From NCBI GenBank assembly GCA_037145635.1, contig JBBCXB010000005.1, positions 414,720 to 478,719 on the forward strand: a DNA stretch of 64,000 nt. The letters run 5' to 3'. Both the position numbers and the translations under genes were made by a program. This document shows positions 26,189 through 35,339 of this stretch, piece after piece. The stretch comes from JAATFS01 sp037145635 (GTDB lineage: Bacteria > Pseudomonadota > Gammaproteobacteria > Xanthomonadales > Xanthomonadaceae). Within the stretch, counting starts at the first letter, position 1, and every line of letters begins with the position of its first letter. The notes under the pieces were generated by a model that was not told the DNA's origin, ran no database searches, and saw only the letters and a program-made list of their open reading frames with translations.

Positions 26189-26980
26189 TCAGGCCGACGT
26201 GAAGGCCGGTTGCAGCCGGATCAGCAGCCGGGCCAGGCGCTCGGCCCAGGCCGCCTGGCCGGCGCCGTCGGCGATCAGGTCCTGGCGGATCTCCAGCTCC
26301 ACGTGCGCCAGCCCGCGGCCCTCGCCGTACACCGGGATCGCGTAGTCGGTGGCGTCGCTGACCGCATAGGGTTCGTTGTCGCCCACCACCAGCGCGGGGT
26401 CCTCGCGCAGGGCATCGCGCAGCGCCAGCGCCAGGCGCGGGTCGCGGTGGTAGAGCACGCCGGCGTGCCACGGGCGCACCACCCCGGCCATCACCGGGGT
26501 GAAGCTGTGCATGGCGATCAGCAGGGTGGGTCGGCCGAGCGCGTGGCGCGCGTCCAGCTCCGCGGCCAGGCGGGCATGGTAGGGCGCGAAGATCTCGTCG
26601 ATGCGCTGTTGGCGCGCCTGCGGCGACAGCCCGTAGTTGCCCGGCACCGCGGTGCCGTCGCTGTGCTCGGGGATCGAGCTGGGCGCGGCGTGCGGGCGGT
26701 TGCAGTCGATCACCAGGCGCGAATAGGTCTGGGTGATCGCGAACGCATCCAGGCGCTCGGCCAGCCGCCGGGTGGTGCCGGCGATGCCGATGTCCCAGCC
26801 GATGTGGCGGTCGAGCTCGGCCTGCGGCAGGCCCAGGCCGGCGAGCGCGGCCGGCACGCGCTGGCCGGCGTGGTCGGCGGCCAGCAGGTAGGGCGAGCGC
26901 CCGTCGGGCCGGATCAGCGCGAACGGGGCCGGGTCGTGCGGGCCCAGCAGGCGGCCCGCGGTCGCGGGTGCCTCAGCCAC
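26189..26980 (-). CDS. N-formylglutamate amidohydrolase-family protein, 263 aa
   Basis: Zinc-dependent amidohydrolase of the FGase family (last step of one histidine-degradation route, also broader N-acyl substrates). Metal-binding-type motifs A-D-H-A-G-Q (residues 35-40) and A-M-H-S-F-T-P near 155 are present, as is S-R-L-V-I-D-C-N-R-P near 87. No other hut gene lies nearby, so a histidine-specific role is doubtful. The start overlaps the end of the NUDIX gene by eight bases, making it the last gene of a coupled four-gene unit. Confidence 0.8.
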   Translation of the reverse strand: MAEAPATAGRLLGPHDPAPFALIRPDGRSPYLLAADHAGQRVPAALAGLGLPQAELDRHIGWDIGIAGTTRRLAERLDAFAITQTYSRLVIDCNRPHAAPSSIPEHSDGTAVPGNYGLSPQARQQRIDEIFAPYHARLAAELDARHALGRPTLLIAMHSFTPVMAGVVRPWHAGVLYHRDPRLALALRDALREDPALVVGDNEPYAVSDATDYAIPVYGEGRGLAHVELEIRQDLIADGAGQAAWAERLARLLIRLQPAFTSA

Positions 26981-27524
26981 GCGGGGTGCCGTCGAGCTCG
27001 TGCTCGATCATCCACAGCCCGGCCCACAGCTTGGCGTCGAGCTGGTAGCCCTCGCCGATCTTCTGCACCAGCCAGGCCGCGGCGCGCGCGCGCGGCACCG
27101 CGTGCACGGTGATGTCCTCGCTGCCGTCGCCGCCGCCCTCGCCGACCTTGCGCAGCCCGGTGGCGCGCACGAAGGCGATCTTCTCGCTGCTCGCGCCGGA
27201 GGAGGTGGGCCCGATCATCAGCACCTCGGCGTGCGCGGCGGTCCAGCCGGTCTCCTCCTCCAGCTCGCGCACCGCCGACGCCTCGATCGACTCGCCGGCG
27301 TCGATGTCGCCGACCAGGCCGGCCGGCATCTCGATCGTGCGCGCCTGCAGCGGCACCCGGAACTGCTCGACGAACAGCACGTCGTCGTCCGGCGTCACCG
27401 CGATGATGATGGCGGCCAGGCCGCCGGCATGCACGCGCTCGGAGTATTCCCAGGTGCCGCGCACCACCATGCGCTGGTACTTGCCTTCGTAGACGGTACG
27501 GGGTTCGGCGTCGTTGCGGTTCAT
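26973..27524 (-). CDS. NUDIX hydrolase (ADP-ribose pyrophosphatase-like), 183 aa
   Basis: Hydrolyses nucleoside diphosphate linked to a moiety X. The Nudix box G-(x5)-E-(x7)-R-E-L-E-E-E-T-G-W is at residues about 70-94 (M-P-A-G-L-V-G-D-I before it, A-V-R-E-L-E-E-E-T-G after). The preceding E-Q-F-R-V-P and the length resemble ADP-ribose pyrophosphatases (NudF/YffH group). The ATG at 27524 overlaps the stop of the exonuclease gene (ATGA, 27521-27524) and its end overlaps the amidohydrolase start, so it is translationally coupled on both sides. Confidence 0.88.
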   Translation of the reverse strand: MNRNDAEPRTVYEGKYQRMVVRGTWEYSERVHAGGLAAIIIAVTPDDDVLFVEQFRVPLQARTIEMPAGLVGDIDAGESIEASAVRELEEETGWTAAHAEVLMIGPTSSGASSEKIAFVRATGLRKVGEGGGDGSEDITVHAVPRARAAAWLVQKIGEGYQLDAKLWAGLWMIEHELDGTPRG

Positions 27525-28477
27525 GGTCGGAAGTCCGTCGTCACAGGGAAAGGAGGGGCCACGCCGGCGGCGGTGAGCAGGCGGCGCCGGGTCATGGGCC
27601 CGAAGCGCAGGCTCTCGCACAGCCCCGCGAGCATGTCGGCATCGGCCGGCAGGCGTGTGAACACCGGCGCCGGCAGCGCCAGCGGCGCGTCCAGCGCGAT
27701 CGTGGTGAGCTGCCGCCACAGCAGCGCGTGCTCGCGCTGCTCGCGCAGCCGCAGCGCCATCTGCGCGGCGCCGCGCAGGCGCAGGAAGGGGATCTCGTCG
27801 ATGCGTTCCAGCAGCGCGTCCAGGCTGCCGAAGTGCCCCAGCAGCACCGCCGCCGACTTGGCGCCGATGCCGGTCACGCCGGGGATGTTGTCGATCGCGT
27901 CGCCGCACAGCGCCAGGTAGTCGGCGATCTGGTGCGCGTGCACGCCGTGGCGGGCCTTGACCCCGTCCCGGCGCCAGCGCAGGTTGCGCGCGTAGTCCCA
28001 CTGCTCGTCGTGCTCGTACAGCAGCTGCGACAGGTCCTTGTCGGCGGACACGATCACGCCGCGGAAGCCCTGCGGCCGCGCCGCATGCAGGGCGCTGCCG
28101 ATCAGGTCGTCGGCCTCGTAGTGGGCGTGGGCCAGCACGTGCAGGCCGAGGGCCGCGCACAGCGCCTTGCAATGCGCGAACTGGCGCCTCAGCTCGTCCG
28201 GCGCCGGCGTGCGGTTGCCCTTGTAGGCCGGGTAGATCGCATGCCGGAAGCAGCTGTCCAGCGCCTCGTCGAAGGCCACCACCAGATGGTCCGGGCGCTC
28301 GCGCTCCAGCAGGTCGAGCAGGAAGCGGGCGAAACCGTGGACCGCGTTGGTCGGCCAGCCCTCGGCGTCGCGGAATTCGTCGGGCACCGAGTGCCAGGCG
28401 CGGAACACGTACAGGCTGGCATCCACCAGGTACAGCGGTGCCGGCAACGCCGCCGTCGCCGGGCCGGCCGCGGTCAT
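27521..28477 (-). CDS. 5'-3' exonuclease of the Pol I N-terminal/ExoIX family, 318 aa
   Basis: Stand-alone flap-endonuclease-type nuclease. Conserved acidic metal sites are visible: V-D-A-S near residue 21, A-F-D-E near 63, E-A-D-D-L-I-G-S near 119, S-A-D-K-D near 137, and the helix-hairpin-helix I-P-G-V-T-G-I-G-A-K-S-A near 190. A role in Okazaki-fragment or flap processing alongside DNA polymerase I is expected. The start at 28477 overlaps the nitroreductase stop (ATGA) and its stop overlaps the NUDIX start. Confidence 0.88.
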   Translation of the reverse strand: MTAAGPATAALPAPLYLVDASLYVFRAWHSVPDEFRDAEGWPTNAVHGFARFLLDLLERERPDHLVVAFDEALDSCFRHAIYPAYKGNRTPAPDELRRQFAHCKALCAALGLHVLAHAHYEADDLIGSALHAARPQGFRGVIVSADKDLSQLLYEHDEQWDYARNLRWRRDGVKARHGVHAHQIADYLALCGDAIDNIPGVTGIGAKSAAVLLGHFGSLDALLERIDEIPFLRLRGAAQMALRLREQREHALLWRQLTTIALDAPLALPAPVFTRLPADADMLAGLCESLRFGPMTRRRLLTAAGVAPPFPVTTDFRP

Positions 28478-29049
28478 GGCGTCCAGTCGAGCAGCAGCGC
28501 TTCGGGGTCCGGGCGGTCCCGTTCCGGCGCGGCGATGCGCGGCGTGCCGATGTGGATGAAGCCGGCGATGGCCTCGTGCTCGTCCAGCCCCAGGTGCGCG
28601 CGCACCTCCGGGTCGTAGGCCATCCACGCGCTCAGCCACTGCGCGCCGTAGCCGTGGGCCTGGGCCGCCTGCAGCAGCGCGAAGCACACGCAGCCGGCGG
28701 TGAGCAGTTGCTCCTGTTCGGGCACCTTGTGGCCGGGCGTCAGCCGCGCGACCACCACGATCACCAGCGGCGCGTGGGCGAAGCGCTGGCGGTCCTTCTC
28801 CACCGCCGCCTCGGGGGCCTGCGGGTCGCGCGCGCGGGTGCGCGCGGCCAGGAACGCGCCGAGTGCGTGGCGGGCGTCGCCGGCCACGCGCAGGAAGCGG
28901 AACGGCACCAGTTTGCCGTGGTCGGGGACGCGCACCGCCGAGCGCAGCATCTGCAGCAGGGTGGCGGGGTCCGGGCCGGGTTCGCCCAGCTGCTTGGACG
29001 GCACCGAGCGGCGCTCGTCCAGCGCTTGCAGCGAATAATGTCTGTGCAT
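28474..29049 (-). CDS. Nitroreductase (YdjA-like), 191 aa
   Basis: FMN-dependent nitroreductase-fold oxidoreductase, small YdjA type. Typical features are an N-terminal R-R-S-V FMN phosphate contact, P-D-H-G-K-L-V-P-F-R near residues 42-51, and G-C-V-C-F-A-L-L-Q-A-A-Q-A-H-G-Y-G near 118. It is the first gene of the leftward coupled cassette. A perfect TATAAT on the minus strand (29083-29078) lies about 29 bases before its ATG. The substrate is unknown; the family often reduces quinones or nitro compounds in vitro. Confidence 0.88.
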   Translation of the reverse strand: MHRHYSLQALDERRSVPSKQLGEPGPDPATLLQMLRSAVRVPDHGKLVPFRFLRVAGDARHALGAFLAARTRARDPQAPEAAVEKDRQRFAHAPLVIVVVARLTPGHKVPEQEQLLTAGCVCFALLQAAQAHGYGAQWLSAWMAYDPEVRAHLGLDEHEAIAGFIHIGTPRIAAPERDRPDPEALLLDWTP

Positions 29050-29077
29050 AATCTCATTTCGGAGCCGCAGTCCCCCG

Positions 29078-29083
29078 ATTATA
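29078..29083 (-). promoter_or_regulatory. Candidate -10 (TATAAT) for the nitroreductase cassette
   Basis: A perfect minus-strand TATAAT upstream of the 29049 ATG; no good -35 is visible at 16-18 bases, so it is a weaker or activator-dependent candidate. Confidence 0.5.
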
Positions 29084-29183
29084 GACGGCCCCCCGGACCC
29101 GTCGGCACGCAGGCGCGGCCTCCAGGCGCGTGGCCGGCCGCGTTGACGGACGACTCACCCGTGTTCGCGTATGAAGCCGCCCG

Positions 29184-31394
29184 ATGAACCTTCCGCCCTA
29201 CGCCGACGTCCTGCCCAGCCGCAATGCGGAGCTGCTCGATCAGGTGCGCGCGGTGGTGCTGGTGCCCCTGGCCGACACCTTCATCGAAATCCAGGACGTG
29301 CTGGCCGAGACGCTGTTCCGGCGCGCCGCCGGCGCGGCCGCCGCACAGAACGACTACCTGGAAGGCACCGAGGTGCTGCGGCGCCAGCGCGAGCCGGTCA
29401 CCGCGCGCTTCCGCGCCCACCTGGCCCAGGCTTGGCAGGCGCTGGAGGCGGGACGGCCGTTGTCGGTGGAGCGGACGCTGGTGCGCGAACGCGCCGACCT
29501 GAGCCTGGTGTCCGAGCACGAGCTGGACGTGCGCCTGGCGGTGCGCAACCTCGCCGGCGCGCTGCAGCACCAGTGGCGGCCCGAGCTGATGCGGCTCAAC
29601 CGCTACCTGGGCTTCATCGCCGGCGGCATCCGCATCGATGCCGACACCAACCCGTTCGGGCCCGACCACCTCGGTGCCGCCGTGTACGAGGCCTTCCACG
29701 GCCTGCCGCTGGCGCCGGTGGTGCATCTGGCGGTGGTCAAGGTCTGCGAGCAGCAGCTGCTGGAGCGGGTGGGCCTGCGCTACGCCGAACTGGAGCGGGC
29801 GCTGGCCGAGGGCGGGCGGCTGCGCGACCTGCCGGTGGCGCGCAGCCGCCGGCGCGCCATCCCGCTGGCCGGGACAGGGGAAGCGGAAGACGCCCCGGAC
29901 TGGATCGCGCGCTTCTTCGCCGACTGGTCGGGCGGGCGCAGCGCGGTGGCGGGGGCCACCGCGCTCGACGTGCATGCGCGCCAGGACGCCGAGGTGCTGC
30001 CGCCGGACCTGCAGCGCCTGCTGCGCGCCGCGCGCGGCGTCCACGATTCCGCCGAGCCCGGCGATGCGCGGCGGACCCTGTCCCCCCGCGAGCTGCTGTC
30101 GGCGCTGTCGCTGCTGCAGACCCTGCCGCAGGCGGGCTTCGATGCCATCGACGAAGCCGGCGGCGGCCTGGCGCGCGCGCTGCGCGAGCACGCCCTGCGC
30201 GCCGCGGCGACGCTGGGGGTGGACCCGCTCCACACCCGGCTCGAGACCGCCGACGAAGACACCCTGGACCTGGTCGGCCGCCTGTTCGAGGTGATCCTGC
30301 GGGAAAGCCAGCTCAGCCCCGCACAGCGCGCGCTGCTCGGCCAGCTGCTGGTGCCGATGGCCAAGGTGGCCCTGCTCGACGCCCGCCTGTTCGTGCGCGA
30401 CGGCCATCCGGCCCGGCGACTGCTCAACCTGCTCGCCGACGCCTGCGACGGCAACCTCGGCGAGACCGCCGCCGAACAGGCGCTGCTGTCCCAGGTGCAG
30501 GCCGTGGTCGCGGCGGTGGTCCGCGACTTCGACGAACACCTGGCGGTGTTCCTGGCACTGGAGGCCGAGTTCGGCGCCGGCTACGAGCAGTACCGGCGCC
30601 GGGTCGAGATCGCCGAGCGCCGCGCCAGCGAGCTGCAGCGGGCCGAGGAACGCCGCGAGCGCGCCCGTGTGCTGGCCGCCGACGCGCTGGCCGGGCGCCT
30701 GGCACGCGGACCGCTGCCCCCGGCGGTGACGCAGTTCCTGAGCCGGGTCTGGGCGCCGCAGGTCCAGCAGCTGGCCCTGCGCGCCGAGGGTCCGACCCCG
30801 GCGCTGGACGCGGCCCTGGCCCTGGCCGACCAGCTGCTGGAGCAGCTGTCGCGCGCCGCGCACGGGGGCGCGCCCGCAGAGGCGTGGCTCGAGCGCGAGC
30901 GCGCCGCGTTCGAGCCGCTGTTCGCCGGCGCCGGGCTCGGGCCGGCCGCCGCCGAGGCCGCGTTCCTCGACCTGCGCGGCGGCCTGGCGGCGACCGCCGT
31001 GCCCGCGCAGGCGGCCGAGCCGGGTCCGCTGCCGCCGTCGCTCGCGCAGGCGGCCGAACCCGCCGGCGAGGCGCTGACGCCGCGGCTGGACCCGGCCGCC
31101 GAGGCCGCGTTCGACCGGATCACCGCGGCCTACTTCCGCACGCTGGGGCTGGGCACCTGGCTGGATTTCGTCGACCGCGAGGGCCGTGTGCAGCCCGGCA
31201 AGCTGGCCTGGGTCAGCCCGATCTCGGGCCGGCTCATGTTCGTGAACCGGCGCGGCGGCCGGCTGTGCGTGGCCTCGCCCGAGGAACTGGCGGTGATGGT
31301 GTGGCTGGACCGGCTGCGCCTGCACCGCGACGACGACGCCTTCTACAGCGCGATGCAGGGCGTGGTCGACGGCCTGGAGCGGGCCCGTGCCTGA
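29184..31394 (+). CDS. DUF1631 family protein, first of a tandem pair, 736 aa
   Basis: Large cytoplasmic, mostly helical protein of the DUF1631 family. It shares with the next gene an N-terminal block (V-x-E-H-E-L-x-x-R-L-A-V-R-N-L-A), a central block (L-S-A-L-S-L-L-Q-T-L-P, then D-x-L-D-L-V-G-R-L-F-E-V-I-L), H-P-A-R-R-L-L-N-L-L-A-D-A-C, and a C-terminal beta-rich module near residues 650-720 (L-G-T-W-L-D-F-V-D, R-L-M-F-V-N-R-R-G). A coiled segment lies near 450-500. The C-terminal module resembles a small ligand/second-messenger sensor, but that is inference. Such genes are sometimes annotated 'thymidine phosphorylase' without basis. Function unknown. Confidence 0.82.
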   Translation: MNLPPYADVLPSRNAELLDQVRAVVLVPLADTFIEIQDVLAETLFRRAAGAAAAQNDYLEGTEVLRRQREPVTARFRAHLAQAWQALEAGRPLSVERTLVRERADLSLVSEHELDVRLAVRNLAGALQHQWRPELMRLNRYLGFIAGGIRIDADTNPFGPDHLGAAVYEAFHGLPLAPVVHLAVVKVCEQQLLERVGLRYAELERALAEGGRLRDLPVARSRRRAIPLAGTGEAEDAPDWIARFFADWSGGRSAVAGATALDVHARQDAEVLPPDLQRLLRAARGVHDSAEPGDARRTLSPRELLSALSLLQTLPQAGFDAIDEAGGGLARALREHALRAAATLGVDPLHTRLETADEDTLDLVGRLFEVILRESQLSPAQRALLGQLLVPMAKVALLDARLFVRDGHPARRLLNLLADACDGNLGETAAEQALLSQVQAVVAAVVRDFDEHLAVFLALEAEFGAGYEQYRRRVEIAERRASELQRAEERRERARVLAADALAGRLARGPLPPAVTQFLSRVWAPQVQQLALRAEGPTPALDAALALADQLLEQLSRAAHGGAPAEAWLERERAAFEPLFAGAGLGPAAAEAAFLDLRGGLAATAVPAQAAEPGPLPPSLAQAAEPAGEALTPRLDPAAEAAFDRITAAYFRTLGLGTWLDFVDREGRVQPGKLAWVSPISGRLMFVNRRGGRLCVASPEELAVMVWLDRLRLHRDDDAFYSAMQGVVDGLERARA

Positions 31395-31652
31395 GCGCCG
31401 GCTGGACCGCAGCCGGCGCCCCGCTTAACCCGCGTGCCGGCGGCCGGCGCGCGGAGCGCTTTCGTGACGGCGACCGGGATAGGATTGCGCGATGAGAAAT
31501 GAATGCCGCCCGCTCGCCATGGAACTGAGGACGCCATCACCTTCCGCGCGCATCGACTCCGCCTACCATTCAGGGGCGGAGCCTGGGACCGCACCGTGGG
31601 TTGCTTCGTTGTCCAGTCAGTCGACGCCTGCAGGGGCGGGGAGCCTTTGCAC

Positions 31653-33992
31653 ATGAACTTCACGCCCAGCCCGGCGGATCATCCGGGGCGCGACCCGCGC
31701 CTGCTCGAACAGGCGCACGACGGCTTCCTCCCGGTGGTCGCGCGGGCGTTCGCGTCGGCGGTGGCGCACTTCGACGACGTGCTGTTCGACCGCGCCGAGA
31801 CCGCGGGCACCTCGCAGCTGCTGTTCCTGGACGGCATGCGCGAACTGCGTCGGCGGCGCGACGAGATCGGCGTGCGCTTCCGCGCGCAGATGGAGGCGGC
31901 CTGGGGGGCGCTGGAGCAGGGCGCGCCGCTCTCGGCCGAGGCGGTGCTGGCGGGCCAGGGCGGCTCGGGCACGCTGAGCCTGGTGCCCGAGCACGAACTG
32001 GAATCGCGGCTGGCCGTGCGCAACCTCGCCAGCGTGCTGCTGCGCGAGTGGAAGCAGGTGCTCGGCCGCATCGACCGCCGCCTGGGGTGGATCGCCGGCG
32101 GCCTGGCGCTGGACGCCGACCGCAACCCGCTGGGACCCGAGCACATCGGCGTGGCCATCCACGAGGCGTTCGCCACCAGCGACCTGGCGCCCGAGGTGCG
32201 GCTGGTGCTGATCAAGCTGTGCGAGCGCGACCTGGCCGAACCGATCGGGCGGCTCTACCTGCAACTGGACGAACACCTGGCCCAGGCCGGCGTGATGCCG
32301 GAGATCTCGCAGCCGCGGCGCCCGGTGGCGCGGCCGTCCGCCGCGCGCGCGGAGGCGGACCCCGCGTCCGAGGAGGCCCAGGGCTTCGCCGCGCCGGGCG
32401 CCGGCGAGGACGAGTACAGCGAACACTACGCGCCGGCCTGGGCCCATCGTTTCGTCAGCCGCTGGGCGCAGAGCCGCGGCCGCCTGCAGGCCGCCCAGCG
32501 TGGTCGCGAAGGCGAGGGCGACGACGCGGCCGCGGACCTCACTGGCGGCGGCCAGGGCATGCTGCTGGACGCCCTGCACGAATTGCTGCAACAGACCCGC
32601 AGCGTGCGCGAGAACGCCGCGTCGGCGGCCTCGGTGGCGGTGGGGCAGCAGCGCCCGCTGAACCAGCGCGAGATGATGTCGGTGCTGTCGCTGCTGCAGG
32701 CCACGCCCAGCACGACGCTGCGCGCGGCCATCGGCGACGACAGCGAGTCGCTGGCGCAGCGGCTCAAGAACGAGGTGCTCTCCAGCGCCACCCGGCTCGG
32801 CGTCGACCCGGCCAGCGCGCGCCTGGATCCGATGGACGAGGACGCCATCGACCTCGTCGGCATGCTGTTCGACGTGATGCTGGACGAGCGCGACCTGGAG
32901 GGCCGCTCGCGCGACCTGATCGGGCGGCTGGTGGTGCCGTTCGTCAAGGTCGCCATGCTCGATCGCAAGATGTTCGTGCAGAAGACACACCCTGCGCGGC
33001 GCCTGCTCAACTCGCTGGCCGAGGCCTGCGAGGGCAATGCCGGCGACAGCCCGGCCGACCGTGTGCTGATGGCCAAGGTCGAGGAGATCATCGACCGCCT
33101 GCTGGCCGAATTCAACGAGAACCTGGCCATCTTCATGACGCTGGAGGAGGAGTTCCGCGAGTTCCTCGGCCAGCACCGCCGCCGCATCGAGATCGCCGAG
33201 CGCCGTGCGGCCGAGACCCAGCGCGGCCAGGAAAAGCTGGAACTGGCACGCACGCGGGCGCTGGCCGAACTGGAGCGCCGGATCGGCATCGTCGCGCTGC
33301 CGGTGGCGGTGGAGGCGTTCCTGCGCCAGCCCTGGCTGCACCACCTGACCATGTCGATCCTGCGCGATGGCGAGGACGGCCCGGGCGTGGGCGAGGCCCT
33401 GGCGGTGGCCGACGGGGTGCTCGTCGAGCTGGCCGAGGCGCGCCGGCACATCGTCGGCAAGCCGTGGCTGCAGGCCTGGCAGCCGGGGCTGCATCGGGTG
33501 TTCGCCAGCGTCGGCCTGCATGGCGACGCGGCGGTGTCGGCGATCGGCGCCCTGCACGACACGCTGCAGGCGATCGCCGAGGCGCGACCCGAGCTGGAAC
33601 GCTCGCTGCCCGAGCTGCCCCAGGTCACGCTGCCGCCGCCGCCGGCCACCACCGAGAACGTCGCCGACGGGCTCGGCGCCGAGGCCCAGGTGGACGACTT
33701 CGACAACGCCGACGCCGACCGCTTCCGGCAGATGGGCATCGGCACCTGGCTGGATTTCATCGACAAGGACGGCAAGGTGCAGGCCGGCAAGCTGTCGTGG
33801 ATCAGCCCGATCTCGCTGCGCCTGCTGTTCGTCAACCGCCGCGGCGTGCGCTTCTGCGTGGCGTCGCCGGAGGAACTGGCGATGATGGTGCGCCTGGGTC
33901 GGCTGCGTCCGCACATCAACGACGGCGCCTTCGACAGCGCGATGCAGGGCGTGATCGACCGCCTGGATCCGCAGACCAGCACCCTGCACTGA
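31653..33992 (+). CDS. DUF1631 family protein, second of a tandem pair, 779 aa
   Basis: Paralogue of the preceding gene with the same block order; its C-terminal module carries G-T-W-L-D-F-I-D-K-D-G and L-L-F-V-N-R-R-G-V-R-F-C. The start at 31653 (GGGGAG upstream) is chosen because the upstream in-frame extension is a low-quality Arg-rich shadow. Compared with the first copy it has an insertion near residues 225-300, rich in Ala/Glu. A 258 bp gap separates the pair, so it may have its own promoter. Function unknown; the duplication suggests divergence or hetero-oligomer formation. Confidence 0.82.
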   Translation: MNFTPSPADHPGRDPRLLEQAHDGFLPVVARAFASAVAHFDDVLFDRAETAGTSQLLFLDGMRELRRRRDEIGVRFRAQMEAAWGALEQGAPLSAEAVLAGQGGSGTLSLVPEHELESRLAVRNLASVLLREWKQVLGRIDRRLGWIAGGLALDADRNPLGPEHIGVAIHEAFATSDLAPEVRLVLIKLCERDLAEPIGRLYLQLDEHLAQAGVMPEISQPRRPVARPSAARAEADPASEEAQGFAAPGAGEDEYSEHYAPAWAHRFVSRWAQSRGRLQAAQRGREGEGDDAAADLTGGGQGMLLDALHELLQQTRSVRENAASAASVAVGQQRPLNQREMMSVLSLLQATPSTTLRAAIGDDSESLAQRLKNEVLSSATRLGVDPASARLDPMDEDAIDLVGMLFDVMLDERDLEGRSRDLIGRLVVPFVKVAMLDRKMFVQKTHPARRLLNSLAEACEGNAGDSPADRVLMAKVEEIIDRLLAEFNENLAIFMTLEEEFREFLGQHRRRIEIAERRAAETQRGQEKLELARTRALAELERRIGIVALPVAVEAFLRQPWLHHLTMSILRDGEDGPGVGEALAVADGVLVELAEARRHIVGKPWLQAWQPGLHRVFASVGLHGDAAVSAIGALHDTLQAIAEARPELERSLPELPQVTLPPPPATTENVADGLGAEAQVDDFDNADADRFRQMGIGTWLDFIDKDGKVQAGKLSWISPISLRLLFVNRRGVRFCVASPEELAMMVRLGRLRPHINDGAFDSAMQGVIDRLDPQTSTLH

Positions 33993-34172
33993 GCGCAGGC
34001 GCCGGGTGCTGCCGACGCGGGCCGGGCGCGTCGGATCGGTAGGCGCGGCGCGAACGCCCGTGCGCGCCGGCGTCCTGATCGGCCCCAAGGCCCGTGAGCG
34101 ACCCGCGCCGGCGCTGCACGGCACGTCGCTCTGCTAGCATCGCGGCGGTCTAGGCATGGAGTCGGAGAACGC

Positions 34173-35249
34173 ATGGCAGTGCAGATACTGGTGGTGAAGG
34201 AGCGCGCCGCCGGCGAACGCCGCGTCGCGGCCACGCCGGAAACGGCCCGCAAGCTGGTCGCGCTCGGCGCCGTTGTGTGGATCGAGACGCAGGCCGGGCA
34301 GCGCGCCGGTTTCCCCGATGAGCTCTACCTGCAGGCCGGTGCGCAGCCGGCGCCGGCCGAGGCCGCCGCGCAGGCCGACCTGGTGCTGTGCGTGCAGGCG
34401 CCGCCGCCGGCCTTCATCGCCGGCCTCAAGCCCGGTGCGGCGCTCGTCGGGACGCTGTTCCCCGAGGCCGACGCGCCGCGCGGCGAAGCCCTCAAGGCGG
34501 CCGGCACGGTCGCGTTCCCGCTGGAGCGGCTGCCGCGCACCACCCGCGCGCAGTCGATGGACGTGCTCAGCTCGCAGGCCGGCATGGCCGGTTACAAGGC
34601 GACCCTGATCGCCGCCCAGCTGGCCCCCCGCTTCTTCCCGATGCTGACCACCGCCGCGGGCACGATCCGCCCGTCGAAGGTGCTGATCGTCGGCGCCGGC
34701 GTGGCCGGCCTGCAGGCGGTCGCCACCGCCCGGCGCCTTGGCGCGCAGGTCGAAGGCTTCGACGTGCGCCCGGAGACGCGCGAGCAGATCGAATCGCTCG
34801 GCGGCAAGTTCCTGGACCTGGGCGTGAGCGCGGTCGGCGAGGGCGGCTATGCGCGCGCGCTGACCGATGCCGAGCGTGCCGAGCAGCAGCGCCGCCTGGC
34901 CGAGCACCTGAAGTCGGTGGACGTGGTGGTGTGCACCGCGGCCGTGCCGGGGCGCCCGGCGCCGAAGATCATCACCGCCGCGATGGTCGCCGGCATGCGG
35001 CCGGGCAGCGTGATCGTCGACCTGGCCGCGGAGACCGGCGGCAACTGCGAGGCCACCGTGCCGGGCGAGACCGTGGAGACCGCAGGCGTGGTCGTGGCCG
35101 GACCGCTCGACCTGGCGAGCATGGGCGCGGTGCACGCCAGCGAGATGTTCGCGCGCAACGTCTACAACTTCGTCGCGCTGTTCCTCAAGGACGGCCAGCT
35201 CGCCTTCGACTGGGACGACGAACTGCTGGCGAAGACGCGCTGGCAGTGA
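34173..35249 (+). CDS. pntAA: NAD(P) transhydrogenase subunit alpha part 1 (PntAA type), 358 aa
   Basis: NAD(H)-binding domain I of the proton-pumping transhydrogenase, in the three-gene arrangement. It has the alanine-dehydrogenase/PNT fold: V-K-E-R-A-A-G-E-R-R-V-A-A-T-P near residues 8-22, the Rossmann loop V-G-A-G-V-A-G-L-Q-A near 173-182, and the R-Q-D loop region (R-A-Q-S-M-D) near 125-131. Length and end correspond to a soluble alpha-1 subunit without membrane helices. Its partners pntAB and pntB lie 1.6 kb downstream, beyond an opposite-strand sigma-factor operon. Confidence 0.92.
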   Translation: MAVQILVVKERAAGERRVAATPETARKLVALGAVVWIETQAGQRAGFPDELYLQAGAQPAPAEAAAQADLVLCVQAPPPAFIAGLKPGAALVGTLFPEADAPRGEALKAAGTVAFPLERLPRTTRAQSMDVLSSQAGMAGYKATLIAAQLAPRFFPMLTTAAGTIRPSKVLIVGAGVAGLQAVATARRLGAQVEGFDVRPETREQIESLGGKFLDLGVSAVGEGGYARALTDAERAEQQRRLAEHLKSVDVVVCTAAVPGRPAPKIITAAMVAGMRPGSVIVDLAAETGGNCEATVPGETVETAGVVVAGPLDLASMGAVHASEMFARNVYNFVALFLKDGQLAFDWDDELLAKTRWQ

Positions 35250-35264
35250 CGTAAACCGGTCCCT

Positions 35265-35301
35265 GCGCCCGGCGCGCCGGCCGGCGGGGCAGGCCGGGCG
35301 C
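35265..35301. terminator. GC hairpin between convergent pntAA and DUF3106 gene
   Basis: A 9-bp inverted repeat (35265-35273 GCGCCCGGC with 35293-35301 GCCGGGCGC) in the 90-bp convergent gap. There is no T run, so terminator function in either direction is only plausible. Confidence 0.4.
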
Positions 35302-35339
35302 TGACGCCGTCCGCGGCAAGTGCGGCGCCCGGCTTGCGC

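Noticed and set aside
34000..34172. Possible ncRNA in the 180-bp gap before pntAA
   Set aside because: No promoter plus terminator pair or conserved stem was seen; nothing specific to report.
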